DNA of 64,000 nucleotides from Nostoc sp. FACHB-892 (GCF_014698795.1 NZ_JACJTR010000006.1:124001-188000), one strand, 5' to 3'; shown: positions 8,758-18,252, numbered from the stretch's first letter. Numbers and translations are program-made. Notes: generated by a model not told the origin, from the sequence alone.

Positions 8758-9132
8758 CGGGATAGAGTATCTGAGGTTACACTGAGTTGACCACAAATTT
8801 TAGATTTTGGATTTTGGATTTTAGATTAAAAGAGCTTTTCGGCAGATGCCGACAAAAAGTAGGTGAAACAAATCTAAAAACCCCTCAATGACTCGTTGAC
8901 GCTACGCGATCGTAAATCTAAAATTACCAGAGCTAAGTACCCTAATTGTCTCTTTTAATCCAAAATCATAAATCTAAAATCCAAAATCGGTTGACCGCAC
9001 ATTTATTTCTTGTTGTAGAAAAATGATGAGAATACTATGTAAAAAGAAAAAACTGTTTGCAACGAACAGTTTAGCGGTCAATTTCAGTAAGAAACTAGAA
9101 TTTTGGTTCCGAATCTCCATCTACCTATTCCC
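8758..9132. repeat. cphB-cphA spacer with long imperfect inverted repeat
   Basis: No gene. TTTTAGATTTTGGATTTT-type text at 8798-8834 is matched by its reverse complement at 8951-8987 (about 37 bases per arm, a few mismatches). The middle has a GGCAGATGCCGAC hairpin and a HIP1-like GCGATCG. TTGACC at 8991 could be a -35 element for cphA, with a weak -10. Confidence 0.6.
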
Positions 9133-11838
9133 ATGAGAATCCTCAAGATCCAGACCTTACGCGGCCCAAACTATTGGAGCATTCGACGCCACAAACTGAT
9201 CGTCATGCGCCTCGATTTAGAAACCCTTGGCGAGACGCCCTCGAATGAAATCCCTGGCTTTTATGAAGGATTAGTTGAGGCGCTGCCGAGTCTGGAGGGC
9301 CATTATTGTTCTCCTGGCTGTCGTGGTGGTTTTTTGATGCGAGTCAAAGAAGGCACTATGATTGGCCATATCGTGGAGCACGTAGCCTTAGAACTCCAGG
9401 AATTAGCTGGTATGCATGTCGGCTTTGGTCGCACTCGCGAAACTGCCACACCCGGAATTTACCAAGTAGTAATTGAATATCAGAATGAGGAAGCGGGACG
9501 CTACGCTGGACGAGCAGCAGTGCGGCTGTGCCAGAGTATCGTTGATCGAGGCCGTTATCCCAAGGCAGAACTAGAGCAAGATATCCAAGACCTAAAAGAC
9601 TTCACCCGTGATGCTTCCTTAGGTCCTTCCACTGAAGCGATCATTAAAGAAGCAGAAAAAAGAGGCATTCCCTGGATGGCTTTAGAAGCTCGCTTTTTGA
9701 TTCAGCTGGGGTACGGCGTGAATCAGAAGCGGATGCAAGCCACGATGACGGATAACACCAGCATTCTGGGCGTAGAACTAGCTTGCGACAAAGAAGCCAC
9801 TAAACGCATCCTCGCTGCTGCTGGTGCGCCAGTACCTAGAGGTACAGTGATCAACTTCTTAGACGATTTGGAGCAAGCCATTGAATACGTTGGCGGATAT
9901 CCTATTGTCCTCAAGCCACTCGATGGCAATCATGGACGTGGGATCACCATTGACATCAGAACTTGGGAAGAAGCTGAAGCCGGATACGAAGCTGCAAGAC
10001 AAGTTTCTCGATCAATTATTGTTGAACGGTATTATGTTGGACGCGACCACAGAGTACTAGTGGTAAATGGCAAAGTAGTAGCAGTAGCCGAACGTGTCCC
10101 GGCTCATGTGATTGGCAATGGCAGATCGACCATCTCCGAACTGATTGAGGAAACAAACCTTGACCCAAATCGTGGTGAAGGACATGATAACGTCTTAACC
10201 AAGATTGAACTAGACCGCACCAGCTACCAACTATTAGAAAGACAAGGCTATACCCTAAATAGCGTTCCACCCAAAGGAACCATTTGTTATCTCAGAGCAA
10301 CGGCAAACTTAAGTACAGGTGGTAGTGCCGTAGACCGTACTGATGAAATTCACCCAGAAAATCTGTGGTTGGCACAACGGGTAGTTAAGATTATCGGTTT
10401 GGATATCGCCGGACTCGATATCGTCACCACAGATATTAGTCGTCCTCTGCGGGAAGTGGATGGCGTGATTGTCGAAGTTAATGCCGCTCCCGGCTTCCGA
10501 ATGCACGTTGCCCCAAGTGTTGGCATTCCCCGCAACGTTGCTGGCGCAGTAATGGATATGCTGTTTCCCAACGAGCAATCTAGCCAAATTCCCATCCTCA
10601 GCATCACTGGTACTAATGGCAAAACCACCACTACCCGACTACTAGCACATATTTATAAGCAGACGGGCAAAGTAGTAGGATATACTACAACAGATGGAAC
10701 ATACATCGGTGATTACTTAGTAGAAGCTGGCGATAACACAGGTCCCCAAAGTGCCCACGTCATCCTCCAAGATCCCACCGTAGAAGTAGCGGTACTGGAA
10801 ACGGCTCGTGGTGGCATTCTGCGCTCTGGATTGGGCTTTGAAGCCGCAAATGTGGGAGTGGTATTGAATGTAGCCGCCGACCACTTAGGCATAGGCGATA
10901 TAGATACCATTGAGCAGTTAGCTAACCTCAAGAGTGTAGTAGCGGAAGCCGTATTCCCCGATGGCTATGCGGTACTTAACGCCGACGATCGCCGCGTTGC
11001 CGCCATGTCAGAAAAAACTAAGGCTAATATTGCTTACTTCACAATGAACCCCGATTCGGAATTGGTGCGAAAGCATATCCAAAAGGGTGGAGTAGCCGCA
11101 GTATATGAAAATGGCTATTTGTCAATTGTTAAAGGTGATTGGACACACCGCATAGAAAGAGCAGAAAATATACCTTTAACAATGGGCGGGCGCGCACCGT
11201 TTATGATTGCCAACGCTTTAGCAGCAAGTTTGGCAGCATTCGTGCAAAACGTCACAATTGAGCAAATTCGTGCTGGTTTGAAGACCTTCCGGGCTTCAGT
11301 TAGTCAAACACCAGGACGAATGAATCTATTTAATTTAGGCAACTACCACGCTTTAGTAGACTATGCCCATAACGCAGCCAGTTACGAAGCTGTAGGTTCC
11401 TTTGTTCGGAACTGGACTACAGGGCAACGGATTGGCGTAATTGGTGGGCCAGGCGATCGCCGTGATGAAGACTTTGTTACTTTGGGCAAATTAGCAGCGC
11501 AAATTTTTGATTACATCATTGTCAAAGAAGACGATGACACACGGGGACGTTTACGGGGTTCAGCCACTCAGTTGATTATTCAAGGCATTACCCAAATTAA
11601 GCCTGATAGCCGCTATGAATCAATTCTGGATGAAACCCAAGCCATAAATAAAGGCTTAGACATGGCTCCTGATAACAGCCTGGTGGTAATTTTGCCAGAA
11701 AGCGTCACTAGGGCTATTAAGTTAATTAAGCTGCGTGGTTTAGCCAAGGAAGAGACACATCAACAAAATACTGGCACAGCAATCATTGATTCTCAAAATG
11801 GAATCGCACCCTCATCTGTAGTCAACACACTACTTTAG
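9133..11838 (+). CDS. cphA: Cyanophycin synthetase
   Basis: 901 residues from ATG at 9133 (MRILKIQTLRGPNYWSIRRH), which matches the known N-terminus of the family; an upstream in-frame TTG at 9103 is unlikely. The enzyme polymerises aspartate and arginine into multi-L-arginyl-poly-L-aspartate. Domains in order: an N-terminal priming/structural domain (1-160), an ATP-grasp domain (about 210-475, with KPLDGNHGRGI at 261-271 and VIVEVNAAPGFR), and a Mur-ligase-like domain with P-loop GTNGKT (493-498) and LDTARGG-like VLETARGGILR. Paired with cphB upstream; the end product arginine comes from the pathway of argH. Confidence 0.98.
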   Translation: MRILKIQTLRGPNYWSIRRHKLIVMRLDLETLGETPSNEIPGFYEGLVEALPSLEGHYCSPGCRGGFLMRVKEGTMIGHIVEHVALELQELAGMHVGFGRTRETATPGIYQVVIEYQNEEAGRYAGRAAVRLCQSIVDRGRYPKAELEQDIQDLKDFTRDASLGPSTEAIIKEAEKRGIPWMALEARFLIQLGYGVNQKRMQATMTDNTSILGVELACDKEATKRILAAAGAPVPRGTVINFLDDLEQAIEYVGGYPIVLKPLDGNHGRGITIDIRTWEEAEAGYEAARQVSRSIIVERYYVGRDHRVLVVNGKVVAVAERVPAHVIGNGRSTISELIEETNLDPNRGEGHDNVLTKIELDRTSYQLLERQGYTLNSVPPKGTICYLRATANLSTGGSAVDRTDEIHPENLWLAQRVVKIIGLDIAGLDIVTTDISRPLREVDGVIVEVNAAPGFRMHVAPSVGIPRNVAGAVMDMLFPNEQSSQIPILSITGTNGKTTTTRLLAHIYKQTGKVVGYTTTDGTYIGDYLVEAGDNTGPQSAHVILQDPTVEVAVLETARGGILRSGLGFEAANVGVVLNVAADHLGIGDIDTIEQLANLKSVVAEAVFPDGYAVLNADDRRVAAMSEKTKANIAYFTMNPDSELVRKHIQKGGVAAVYENGYLSIVKGDWTHRIERAENIPLTMGGRAPFMIANALAASLAAFVQNVTIEQIRAGLKTFRASVSQTPGRMNLFNLGNYHALVDYAHNAASYEAVGSFVRNWTTGQRIGVIGGPGDRRDEDFVTLGKLAAQIFDYIIVKEDDDTRGRLRGSATQLIIQGITQIKPDSRYESILDETQAINKGLDMAPDNSLVVILPESVTRAIKLIKLRGLAKEETHQQNTGTAIIDSQNGIAPSSVVNTLL

Positions 11839-11844
11839 TGAAAA

Positions 11845-11893
11845 GTCAAGGGTCTATCTAAAGTTTAGTATTTAAAAGTTTTTGACCCTTGAC
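11845..11893. terminator. Inverted repeat between converging cphA and tatA
   Basis: GTCAAGGGTC (11845-11854) pairs with GACCCTTGAC (11884-11893) across 29 AT-rich bases. It sits between the two stop codons and could end both transcripts, although the arms also belong to the short-repeat family. Confidence 0.5.
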
Positions 11894-11902
11894 TCTTGAC
11901 TA

Positions 11903-12073
11903 TTATTTTTCTTGTTCTGGATTGGTATCATCACTGGGAGTTTTCATCTCCTCCTTAAAACCTCGTAGGGTTTTTCCCAGGGCAGTGCCCAGTTCAGGAA
12001 TTTTTTTGGGCCCAAAAATTAAAATAGCGATTATCACAATTACACCCATTTCTGGCAATCCTAGTCCAAACAT
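11903..12073 (-). CDS. tatA: Sec-independent translocase protein TatA/TatE
   Basis: A 56-residue protein read directly from the minus strand: MFGLGLPEMGVIVIIAILIF, then GPKKIPELGTALGKTLRGFK and an acidic tail with EEMKTPSDDT. It has the TatA plan: short periplasmic N-terminus, one membrane helix (about 9-21), the invariant FGPKK(I/L)PELG hinge, an amphipathic helix and a charged tail. TatA oligomers form the pore for folded twin-arginine substrates. The tail is short, as in cyanobacterial TatA/E forms. It follows the kinase gene at 81 bases on the same strand. Too short for many gene finders. Confidence 0.92.
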   Translation of the reverse strand: MFGLGLPEMGVIVIIAILIFGPKKIPELGTALGKTLRGFKEEMKTPSDDTNPEQEK

Positions 12074-12154
12074 ATAAATTTCCTCTTAGGCATCTGTAAT
12101 TAAATATAAACATTGATGGCTCAAATCCCATAAGTTCGCCACTGATAAGCGCAA

Positions 12155-13558
12155 CTAACTTCCCATTGGATTAGTAATTGGCAAACCTAACCAGTCACTC
12201 AATTCATGAGCTAACCATTCAAGTTCTACTTCAGATTTAATACCGACATCATTTCCACCAATATGATATTTTTGTACTCCTGAGCAAATATATAATTCTG
12301 CTGGAACGGCAACTCTAGTGCCTTCAGAGTCTTTAGTAAAATGTTTTGGAATATAAACCACCTTGGTTATACTTTGCCTTGGTGATGACCGGGGACGCTC
12401 AAATTTCCAAGCAAACAACTCCCAGCTTAGGGCAATTTTTTCTAAATCCAGGCGTAAAGAAACGCGTCCAAACAAATTAAAGAAAAATTTATACAGCATC
12501 ATAAAGCCAGCACCCCAAAAAGGAAGTGAGAATAAGGCAAAAGGGATGTTGACGGGGAAAGGGGCCGAGAGAGCGCCAATTGTCCAAAACAGGATAAATG
12601 AATTCCAGACGATCGCAAATAAACCTGTGAATACTATTGATGGTTCAAAACCAGATGGGGGAACGATAATTTCTAGATAATCACCATTTTTGGTTAATTG
12701 AATCTTACTCCCGTCTGGTTTGCTAGCAACCAAAGCAGATAAGTTTCTCAGTTGTGGTTTGTCTAAAGCTGCGATCGCTTGGGTAGCAGAACTCAAACGC
12801 CGTTCTAAACTGGGTTCAATCATCCACTTTAGCCAATTGCTAAAGCTGAGACTGACATTAGCCGCTTGTTCAAACTGAATGCGAAAGTCCTTTTGAGGTA
12901 AATCGGCTGGGTGATTACCAGTTATTAAATAAATTAAGGTTGCACCTAAACTATAAAGGTCAGAGGCTGCAACAGTGCGTCCGCCAAATTGCTCTGGTGG
13001 CATATAGCCATAGGTTCCTACCACAGTTCTTGTCCCAGTTTCTGTGGCGAGGACTGTCTGGACTGAGCCAAAATCTACCAAATAAACTTGACCGACACTA
13101 TTCCCAGAACGCTCCCCTAATAAAATATTGCTAGGCTTAATATCACGGTGGATTACAGGCGGATATAACTCATGTAGGTAAATAAGAATCTCTAAAAGCG
13201 CCTTGGCTATCTGTTTTACTTCAGCTTCTGAAAAAGTTCGCCCAGTTTGTAAGTATTGCTCTAAAGTTTGGGCAGGGATATAAGTTTGTACCAGGGCAAA
13301 TCCCTTGATGGTTGGTAAATTTACCTCAAAATAGTTTAAATACTGAGGAATTAAGGGATGTGACAAAGATTTTAAAGTTTCAGCTTCCCGCTCAAACAAC
13401 TTGAGTGAATCCCATTCAAAGTCACCACCAAAAGAGAGTAACTTAATGACAACTAATTCCTGAGTTTTCAAATCACGAGCTAACAACGTTTGCCGCCCTG
13501 CTTTTTTTCCTAATAGCTGCTGAACTTCGTAGCGTTCGCCTAATATTTCGCCGATCAT
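12155..13558 (-). CDS. Membrane-associated Ser/Thr protein kinase
   Basis: 467 residues with an N-terminal Hanks-type kinase domain (about 1-270): catalytic Lys39 in VVIKLL, HRDIKPSN (137-144), and Mg-binding DFG (162-164). The glycine loop is atypical (LLGKKAGRQTLLA). After the kinase come two closely spaced hydrophobic segments (about 310-365), then a roughly 100-residue soluble C-terminal domain with VVYIPKHF and an ELEWLAHELSDWLGLP end. The layout suggests a membrane-bound kinase with a C-terminal domain of unknown function. Substrate unknown. Possibly co-transcribed with tatA. Confidence 0.88.
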   Translation of the reverse strand: MIGEILGERYEVQQLLGKKAGRQTLLARDLKTQELVVIKLLSFGGDFEWDSLKLFEREAETLKSLSHPLIPQYLNYFEVNLPTIKGFALVQTYIPAQTLEQYLQTGRTFSEAEVKQIAKALLEILIYLHELYPPVIHRDIKPSNILLGERSGNSVGQVYLVDFGSVQTVLATETGTRTVVGTYGYMPPEQFGGRTVAASDLYSLGATLIYLITGNHPADLPQKDFRIQFEQAANVSLSFSNWLKWMIEPSLERRLSSATQAIAALDKPQLRNLSALVASKPDGSKIQLTKNGDYLEIIVPPSGFEPSIVFTGLFAIVWNSFILFWTIGALSAPFPVNIPFALFSLPFWGAGFMMLYKFFFNLFGRVSLRLDLEKIALSWELFAWKFERPRSSPRQSITKVVYIPKHFTKDSEGTRVAVPAELYICSGVQKYHIGGNDVGIKSEVELEWLAHELSDWLGLPITNPMGS

Positions 13559-13651
13559 TATGGTTTCTTATAATGCTACGGTTGAAAAGTTTTTAGAGCT
13601 TATGATTTTTAATTTGGCAAATCTATATCTTTAGTATAATTGCGTGGTTCT

Positions 13652-14254
13652 ATGCCCTCCCAACTTTGGCCTTATATTACCCCTGGTATTCCCGATGAAT
13701 TGTTTGAAAATTTGCCAGGAATCCCCCTGAGCCAGCGAGAAGTCCGACTGCTATTGATAGCCCAACTGCGGCTAAAATCAGATTCTGTGTTGTGGGATAT
13801 TGGCGCAGGGACAGGTACAATTCCGGTAGAGGTGGGGCTACTGTGTCCAAAAGGACAAATTATCGCTATAGAAAGGGATGAAGAAGTAGCTAATCTGATC
13901 AAGCGTAACTGCGATCGCTTTGATGTGAAAAACGTCGAAGTAATTGAAGGTAGCGCCCCAGAGTGTTTACACGATTTGAAAGTTACCCCTCACCGTGTTT
14001 GTATCGAGGGAGGACGCCCCATTCAGGAAATTCTGCAAGCAGCTTGGCATTATTTGCCGCCATCCGGTCGGGTTGTAGCCACAGCTGCTAATCTAGAAAG
14101 TCTGTATGCTATTTCCCAGAGTTTTTCTTTGTTAAGGGCTAGAAATATCGAAGTAGTCCAGTCTGCGGTTAACCGTTTAGAGACGCGTGGCTTTTCTCAA
14201 ACCTTTACCGCCGTTGATCCCATTTTTATCCTCAGTGGTGAGAAACTTGATTAG
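13652..14254 (+). CDS. cbiT: Cobalt-precorrin C15-methyltransferase/decarboxylase CbiT
   Basis: 200 residues from ATG 13652 (MPSQLWPYITPGIPDELFEN); the in-frame TTG at 13640 is less likely. The class I SAM-binding motif WDIGAGTGTIPVEVG is followed by IAIERDEEV, and P.GIPD.LFE...GIPLSQREVR is the CbiT N-terminal signature. It methylates C15 and decarboxylates the C12 acetate in cobalamin synthesis. In many organisms CbiE is fused or adjacent; here cbiT stands alone. No cobalamin riboswitch precedes it. Confidence 0.93.
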   Translation: MPSQLWPYITPGIPDELFENLPGIPLSQREVRLLLIAQLRLKSDSVLWDIGAGTGTIPVEVGLLCPKGQIIAIERDEEVANLIKRNCDRFDVKNVEVIEGSAPECLHDLKVTPHRVCIEGGRPIQEILQAAWHYLPPSGRVVATAANLESLYAISQSFSLLRARNIEVVQSAVNRLETRGFSQTFTAVDPIFILSGEKLD

Positions 14255-14373
14255 GGAATGGGGCATGGGGCATAGGGCATTGCAAGAGACGGCAAGGGAA
14301 GGGGGGAAACAGAGATGAGGAAGTAGGGGGAGCAGGGGAAGCAGGAGAAGAAAGAATAACTAATTAATAAATA

Positions 14374-14441
14374 CCCAATGCCCAACGCCCAATGCCCAAT
14401 GCCCAATGCCCAACACCCAATGCCCAATGCCCAATGCCCCA
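14374..14441. repeat. CCCAATG short tandem repeats
   Basis: About ten CCCAATG/CCCAACG heptamers in a row immediately upstream of cdsA. Read in frame they give a false MPNAQCP-repeat N-terminus. Similar tracts, direct or inverted (GGGGCATTGGGCAT), lie at about 14258-14285, 18028-18066, 20966-20985, 35553-35590, 48110-48150, 48860-48900 and 55117-55163. Confidence 0.9.
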
Positions 14442-14455
14442 TATTTAATACTTCT

Positions 14456-15337
14456 ATGCCTTGGTCTCGGATTATTAGTGGAATTGTTGCGATCGCTCTT
14501 GCTCTTTCTGTGACCCTTTTGGGGGGTTGGTACTTTACCATCATGTTTGCGGTTGTCATCTTTTTGGGTCAACAGGAATATTTTAATTTGGTGCGGGCCA
14601 GAGGCATCGCTCCTGCTGCTAAAACGACTATGGCTGTCAGCCTAGTTCTGCTGGGAATTTGTACCCTTGATGGCAGTTTAGCTGATGCTGTGATGCCAAT
14701 AGCTGGCACACTTATTTGTTTCTACCTGCTGTTTCAGCCTAAATTTGCCACGATCGCTGATGTTTCCGCTTCTATTATGGGGCTATTTTACGTAGGTTAT
14801 TTGCCAAGTTACTGGGTGCGATTACGAGCAATTGATAGTGCTGCTTTTAGTAACCTCCCTTTCGGAGGTTACTGGCCCACAAATTGGACAGATTTCTGGG
14901 AAAAGGCAAATTCCGCTTCTTTATCACAAGGTTTTACAGCAACACTACTGACTTTTTTGTGTATTTGGGCAGCCGATATTGGTGCTTACACCATTGGCAA
15001 ATTCTTTGGGAAAACCCGTCTGTCTGATATTAGCCCGAAAAAAACTGTAGAAGGGGCTGTTTTTGGCATTACTTCAAGTATTGCTGTAGCCATAGCAGGA
15101 GCCTATTATCTGCACTTGCCCAGATCCCCCATCACGGGTTTAGCATTGGGTTTACTAATTGGTATTGCTAGTCTTTTAGGGGATCTTACCGAGTCTATGC
15201 TCAAGCGAGATGCTGGAGTCAAAGATTCTGGGCAGTTAATCCCCGGTCACGGTGGTATTTTAGACCGTACTGATAGTTATATTTTCACAGCACCTTTGGT
15301 TTACTATTTTGTGACATTACTGTTGCCGTTACTATAG
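14456..15337 (+). CDS. cdsA: Phosphatidate cytidylyltransferase (CDP-diglyceride synthase)
   Basis: 293 residues from ATG 14456 (MPWSRIISGIVAIALALSVT). The frame is open to 14378, but those 26 extra residues are only translated CCCAATG repeats. It is an integral membrane enzyme with about seven to eight hydrophobic segments and makes CDP-diacylglycerol for phosphatidylglycerol synthesis. The family signature near the C-terminus is intact: SLLGDLTESMLKRDAGVKDS followed by PGHGGILDRTDS. Confidence 0.95.
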   Translation: MPWSRIISGIVAIALALSVTLLGGWYFTIMFAVVIFLGQQEYFNLVRARGIAPAAKTTMAVSLVLLGICTLDGSLADAVMPIAGTLICFYLLFQPKFATIADVSASIMGLFYVGYLPSYWVRLRAIDSAAFSNLPFGGYWPTNWTDFWEKANSASLSQGFTATLLTFLCIWAADIGAYTIGKFFGKTRLSDISPKKTVEGAVFGITSSIAVAIAGAYYLHLPRSPITGLALGLLIGIASLLGDLTESMLKRDAGVKDSGQLIPGHGGILDRTDSYIFTAPLVYYFVTLLLPLL

Positions 15338-15880
15338 CGATTCTCAACTTAAGTACAAACTCCTTTAAAATCTCGTTTCCAACCTCTAGCTGAAAATTCT
15401 CTTCATTGGACTGCTGCCACAAGTTTTGAGGCGGCAGCCCTGGCATTAGCTATTTCCAGTCAGAGACTTTTGACGAGGCAATCTATCAAAGCTGTGTCTA
15501 TAGTTTTTATGGCAATACAGTTTAGTTAAACATTTATTTCTTCTCTCTGTGTTCTCTGCGCCTCTGTGGTTAGTAAAAAAATTGAAGTAAATCTAATTAG
15601 ATTCAAAGCTATTACGAACAATTTCAACACTATGGAATGAAAAATATACGAAGACAAGTTATACAAGTAATTAAAATTTTATGAAGATGGCTCAGTCATT
15701 AAAGATGTGATGAAGACCACTCAGTAAATGTTGCAGGCTCTAAATCTGTGTGATTTTATGGAGATAAGAAATACATCACGCAAGTTTCGCTTTCACTGAC
15801 AGTATTTTAAATAAATTACTGAGATTAAAAGTAAAGCAATTGCTCTGATTTAAGGTTATTACTAGGAGCTTCAAACAACA
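15338..15880. other. Intergenic region with a possible gene remnant
   Basis: A hairpin CTGCTGCC/GGCGGCAG near 15411-15437 follows cdsA. A frame from 15353 of 57 codons without a start codon reads protein-like (ENSLHWTAATSFEAAALA) and may be a gene fragment or chance. A TCTCTGCGCCTCTGTGGTTAG segment is a repeat common in this type of genome. The last 130 bases are the likely leader of the PEP-CTERM gene. Confidence 0.4.
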
Positions 15881-16540
15881 ATGATTAGTTTAAAATCTAA
15901 AGTACTAAACGCTACTCTGGCAGCTACTTTTGCAATCCCCTTGGCTACTGCTGGGATGTTTACATCTGCTGGTTCAGTTCAAGCTGTAACCCTAAACGGG
16001 AGTATTGGCCTTAGTGGTACAGCTGTCGTTCCTAATGATGGAGACAATCCAACTAATACCAAGATTGAATTTCTTAATGTTGCTGGCGTTACATCTTTCG
16101 GTGATTTTGCAAAATTCTTACCAAGCTTAGAGCCAACAGATATTAAGATTAACACTCTAAAATTAACCAAGCTAGCTGATGTATCAGCTACAACGGCTAC
16201 ATATAATACAGACATTAACATTCCATTCATTGATTTCGGATCGCAAACCTTGGGTACCACTACAGCCGCTCTTACATTTGACCTAGATAATTCTGTAGTT
16301 ACCAGAATTGGGATACCAAATGTTGGCATTATTGACGCGACATTACAAGGGATTACGGGGAAATTTAATTTCAATGGACAAACTATTGCATCTGGCTTCT
16401 TTAGCACTTCTCTTTCTGGATCTGCAAGTACATACCAGTTAACTCTGACCACTGTTCCTGAGCCAACCACAATGCTAGGCTTAGGTTTAGTTGGTGCTGG
16501 CATGATTATGTCTCGCCGTCGCAAAAGTGTCGTTCAATAG
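15881..16540 (+). CDS. PEP-CTERM sorting domain protein
   Basis: 219 residues, ATG start with TAGGAGC upstream. An N-terminal signal peptide (about 1-35, ending ...AGSVQA) is followed by a Thr/Asn-rich beta-type region without a recognised enzyme domain. The C-terminus has the sorting signal: VPEPTTMLGLGLVGAGMI, then the Arg-rich SRRRKS. Such proteins are exported and processed by an exosortase; this fits an extracellular or sheath protein. A perfect hairpin follows the stop. A second PEP-CTERM protein is at 61669-62691. Confidence 0.85.
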   Translation: MISLKSKVLNATLAATFAIPLATAGMFTSAGSVQAVTLNGSIGLSGTAVVPNDGDNPTNTKIEFLNVAGVTSFGDFAKFLPSLEPTDIKINTLKLTKLADVSATTATYNTDINIPFIDFGSQTLGTTTAALTFDLDNSVVTRIGIPNVGIIDATLQGITGKFNFNGQTIASGFFSTSLSGSASTYQLTLTTVPEPTTMLGLGLVGAGMIMSRRRKSVVQ

Positions 16541-16561
16541 ACCTAATCCTAAATATAAAAA

Positions 16562-16588
16562 AGTTACTTTTAGAAACTAAAAGTAACT
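16562..16588 (+). terminator. Hairpin after PEP-CTERM gene
   Basis: AGTTACTTTTAG (16562-16573) and its exact reverse complement (16577-16588) with a three-base loop, 22 bases after the stop. The T run after it is weak. Confidence 0.7.
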
Positions 16589-16700
16589 CTAATTTATCTA
16601 TTCAATTTGGCTGGAATGCAAAATTTTACCAACCAAGTTGAATTTTTTCTTTTGTCACAAAAATCTATTTAAAAGTGAATTTTTTTAACCAGGCATAGAC

Positions 16701-17366
16701 TTAAAGTGATTGCAAAGATTGTTTCGCTTCAGTTGCGATCGCTTCTACTTCATCATTAACCAAAGTTTCTAATATAGATTTGGCTTCCGCACCGCCTAAA
16801 CGAGCTAAGGCTTGTACAACTCTGTAACGAATTTGCCAATCTGGATTAGTAGCATAGGGGGCCAAGAGAGGAACTGCTTGTAAGTCTCCCAAGTCACCCA
16901 AAGAACTAATAGCAGCAGTTTGGACTAATTCGTTTTCTGATGAGAGTGCCTCTTTGAGTAGTTCAAAGGCTCGTGGATCGCCTAACTCTCCCAATGTAGC
17001 AATGATACTGAATTGGATTAGCCATTCAGTAGTTGTATGGTAAAGGTGCTGCAAGTCTTCAAAAGCTTCATGTAACTTCAGAGCGCCTAAGCAGTCTGCT
17101 GCTGCTGCTTGTACATCTACTTCGGAGTCATGAAGTAAGCGATCGCGCAAGATATCCAAGGATAACTGTAAATCTTGTGTTCCAAGTGTATCCATTTGAC
17201 TCACCGCCGAGTAACGGACACGGGAATTGCTATCGCCAATAGCACTTTGAATTAATTCAAAGGCAATCGCAGGTTCTAATTGGCGGATTTGATTTACTGC
17301 ACGTAAGCGATCGCCTAAATTCTCAGAACTTAGCAATTGCTTAACAGACTCCGAAGTAATACTCAT
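16701..17366 (-). CDS. HEAT-repeat protein, NblB/CpcE-like
   Basis: 221 residues made almost entirely of PBS-lyase/HEAT repeats of about 30 residues, e.g. DSNSRVRYSAVSQMDTLG, EVDVQAAAADCLGAL, WLIQFSIIATLGELGDP, NELVQTAAISSLGDLGD and DWQIRYRVVQALARLGG. The length and repeat pattern match NblB, a factor for phycobilisome breakdown on nutrient starvation, and more loosely the CpcE/F bilin lyases. No phycobilisome genes are adjacent, so the NblB call rests on resemblance only. ATG start. Confidence 0.75.
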   Translation of the reverse strand: MSITSESVKQLLSSENLGDRLRAVNQIRQLEPAIAFELIQSAIGDSNSRVRYSAVSQMDTLGTQDLQLSLDILRDRLLHDSEVDVQAAAADCLGALKLHEAFEDLQHLYHTTTEWLIQFSIIATLGELGDPRAFELLKEALSSENELVQTAAISSLGDLGDLQAVPLLAPYATNPDWQIRYRVVQALARLGGAEAKSILETLVNDEVEAIATEAKQSLQSL

Positions 17367-17472
17367 TTAGTTATCCTTGATTTTCAAAGGTGTAAAAAAA
17401 GAGTCAAAAGTCAACACAACGGCCAAGTGTCATACAACTCTTGACTAATGACCAATGACTAATGACAACTTA

Positions 17473-17937
17473 CTAATCTTGACTTGCTGCCATTGCCCGA
17501 ATAATATCACCACGAGTCAGGATACCAATTACTTGATCCGTGCTGTCAAGTACTGGCAAGCGGTGAACGCTGCGATCGTGCATGATTGTAGCGGCTTCCC
17601 TTAAAGTTTTATCTGGGGAAATAGTGATCGGGTTTTTACTCATCACCTCCCCAACGGTTTGCCCTAGTGCCTTGTGCAAGTCACGTTCGTATGTAGCAGG
17701 ATTTTTTAAATAGATAACGCTATCAAGAAACATGATATATGCAGGTGGAGTAACCCCAGTTTCTTGCCACATCAAATCGGTTTCTGAGATAATGCCCAGC
17801 AATTTACCGACATCATCCACAACAGGTAGTCCACTAATGTGGCGTTCTGCAAGAATTTGGATAGCCTCATTCAGTGGAGTTTCTGCCCGAACGACAATTG
17901 GATCGCGGCTCATTACATCGGCAACGGTTTTAGGCAT
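17473..17937 (-). CDS. Tandem CBS-domain protein
   Basis: 154 residues, ATG start. Two CBS domains: VADVMSRDPIVVRAETPL...HISGLPVVDDVGKLLGIISETDL, and VGEVMSKNPITISPDKTL...SVHRLPVLDSTDQVIGILTRGD. The CBS pair binds adenine nucleotides and senses energy state in many proteins; stand-alone pairs may act on partner enzymes. A roughly 40-residue insert (TPPAYIMFLDSVIYLKNPATYERD) separates the two halves. Partner unknown. Confidence 0.9.
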   Translation of the reverse strand: MPKTVADVMSRDPIVVRAETPLNEAIQILAERHISGLPVVDDVGKLLGIISETDLMWQETGVTPPAYIMFLDSVIYLKNPATYERDLHKALGQTVGEVMSKNPITISPDKTLREAATIMHDRSVHRLPVLDSTDQVIGILTRGDIIRAMAASQD

Positions 17938-18252
17938 TTATATTATTGACACCTTTAATCAAAGTCTTTGGCCTATTGTAGAAAATTGCGGGACTCAACC
18001 TGATGCAATTAATAGATTGTTACGGTATTGAGCATTGGGCATAGGGCATGGGGCATTGGGCATGGCTAAGTAATCAGTAAGCTAATCGTCATTTAAATTG
18101 CACCATTTTCATGGTAATAAAACCTGCAAACCCTCTCCCTTGCTCCCTGCCCCCCTGCGATCTCAATGTGCTTTCTTATATGCTTGCTTACTTGTATGCT
18201 TAACAGCTTAGTTCTTATTCTGCTGCCTCCCCCACTCCCCACTCCCCACTCC

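Noticed and set aside
14374..14441. Possible CRISPR-like array
   Set aside because: Units are seven bases with no spacers, i.e. short tandem repeats.
14251..14572. Two minus-strand frames reading GHWALGIGHWALG
   Set aside because: They are translations of the heptamer repeat and the start of cdsA in reverse; no ribosome binding site or family.
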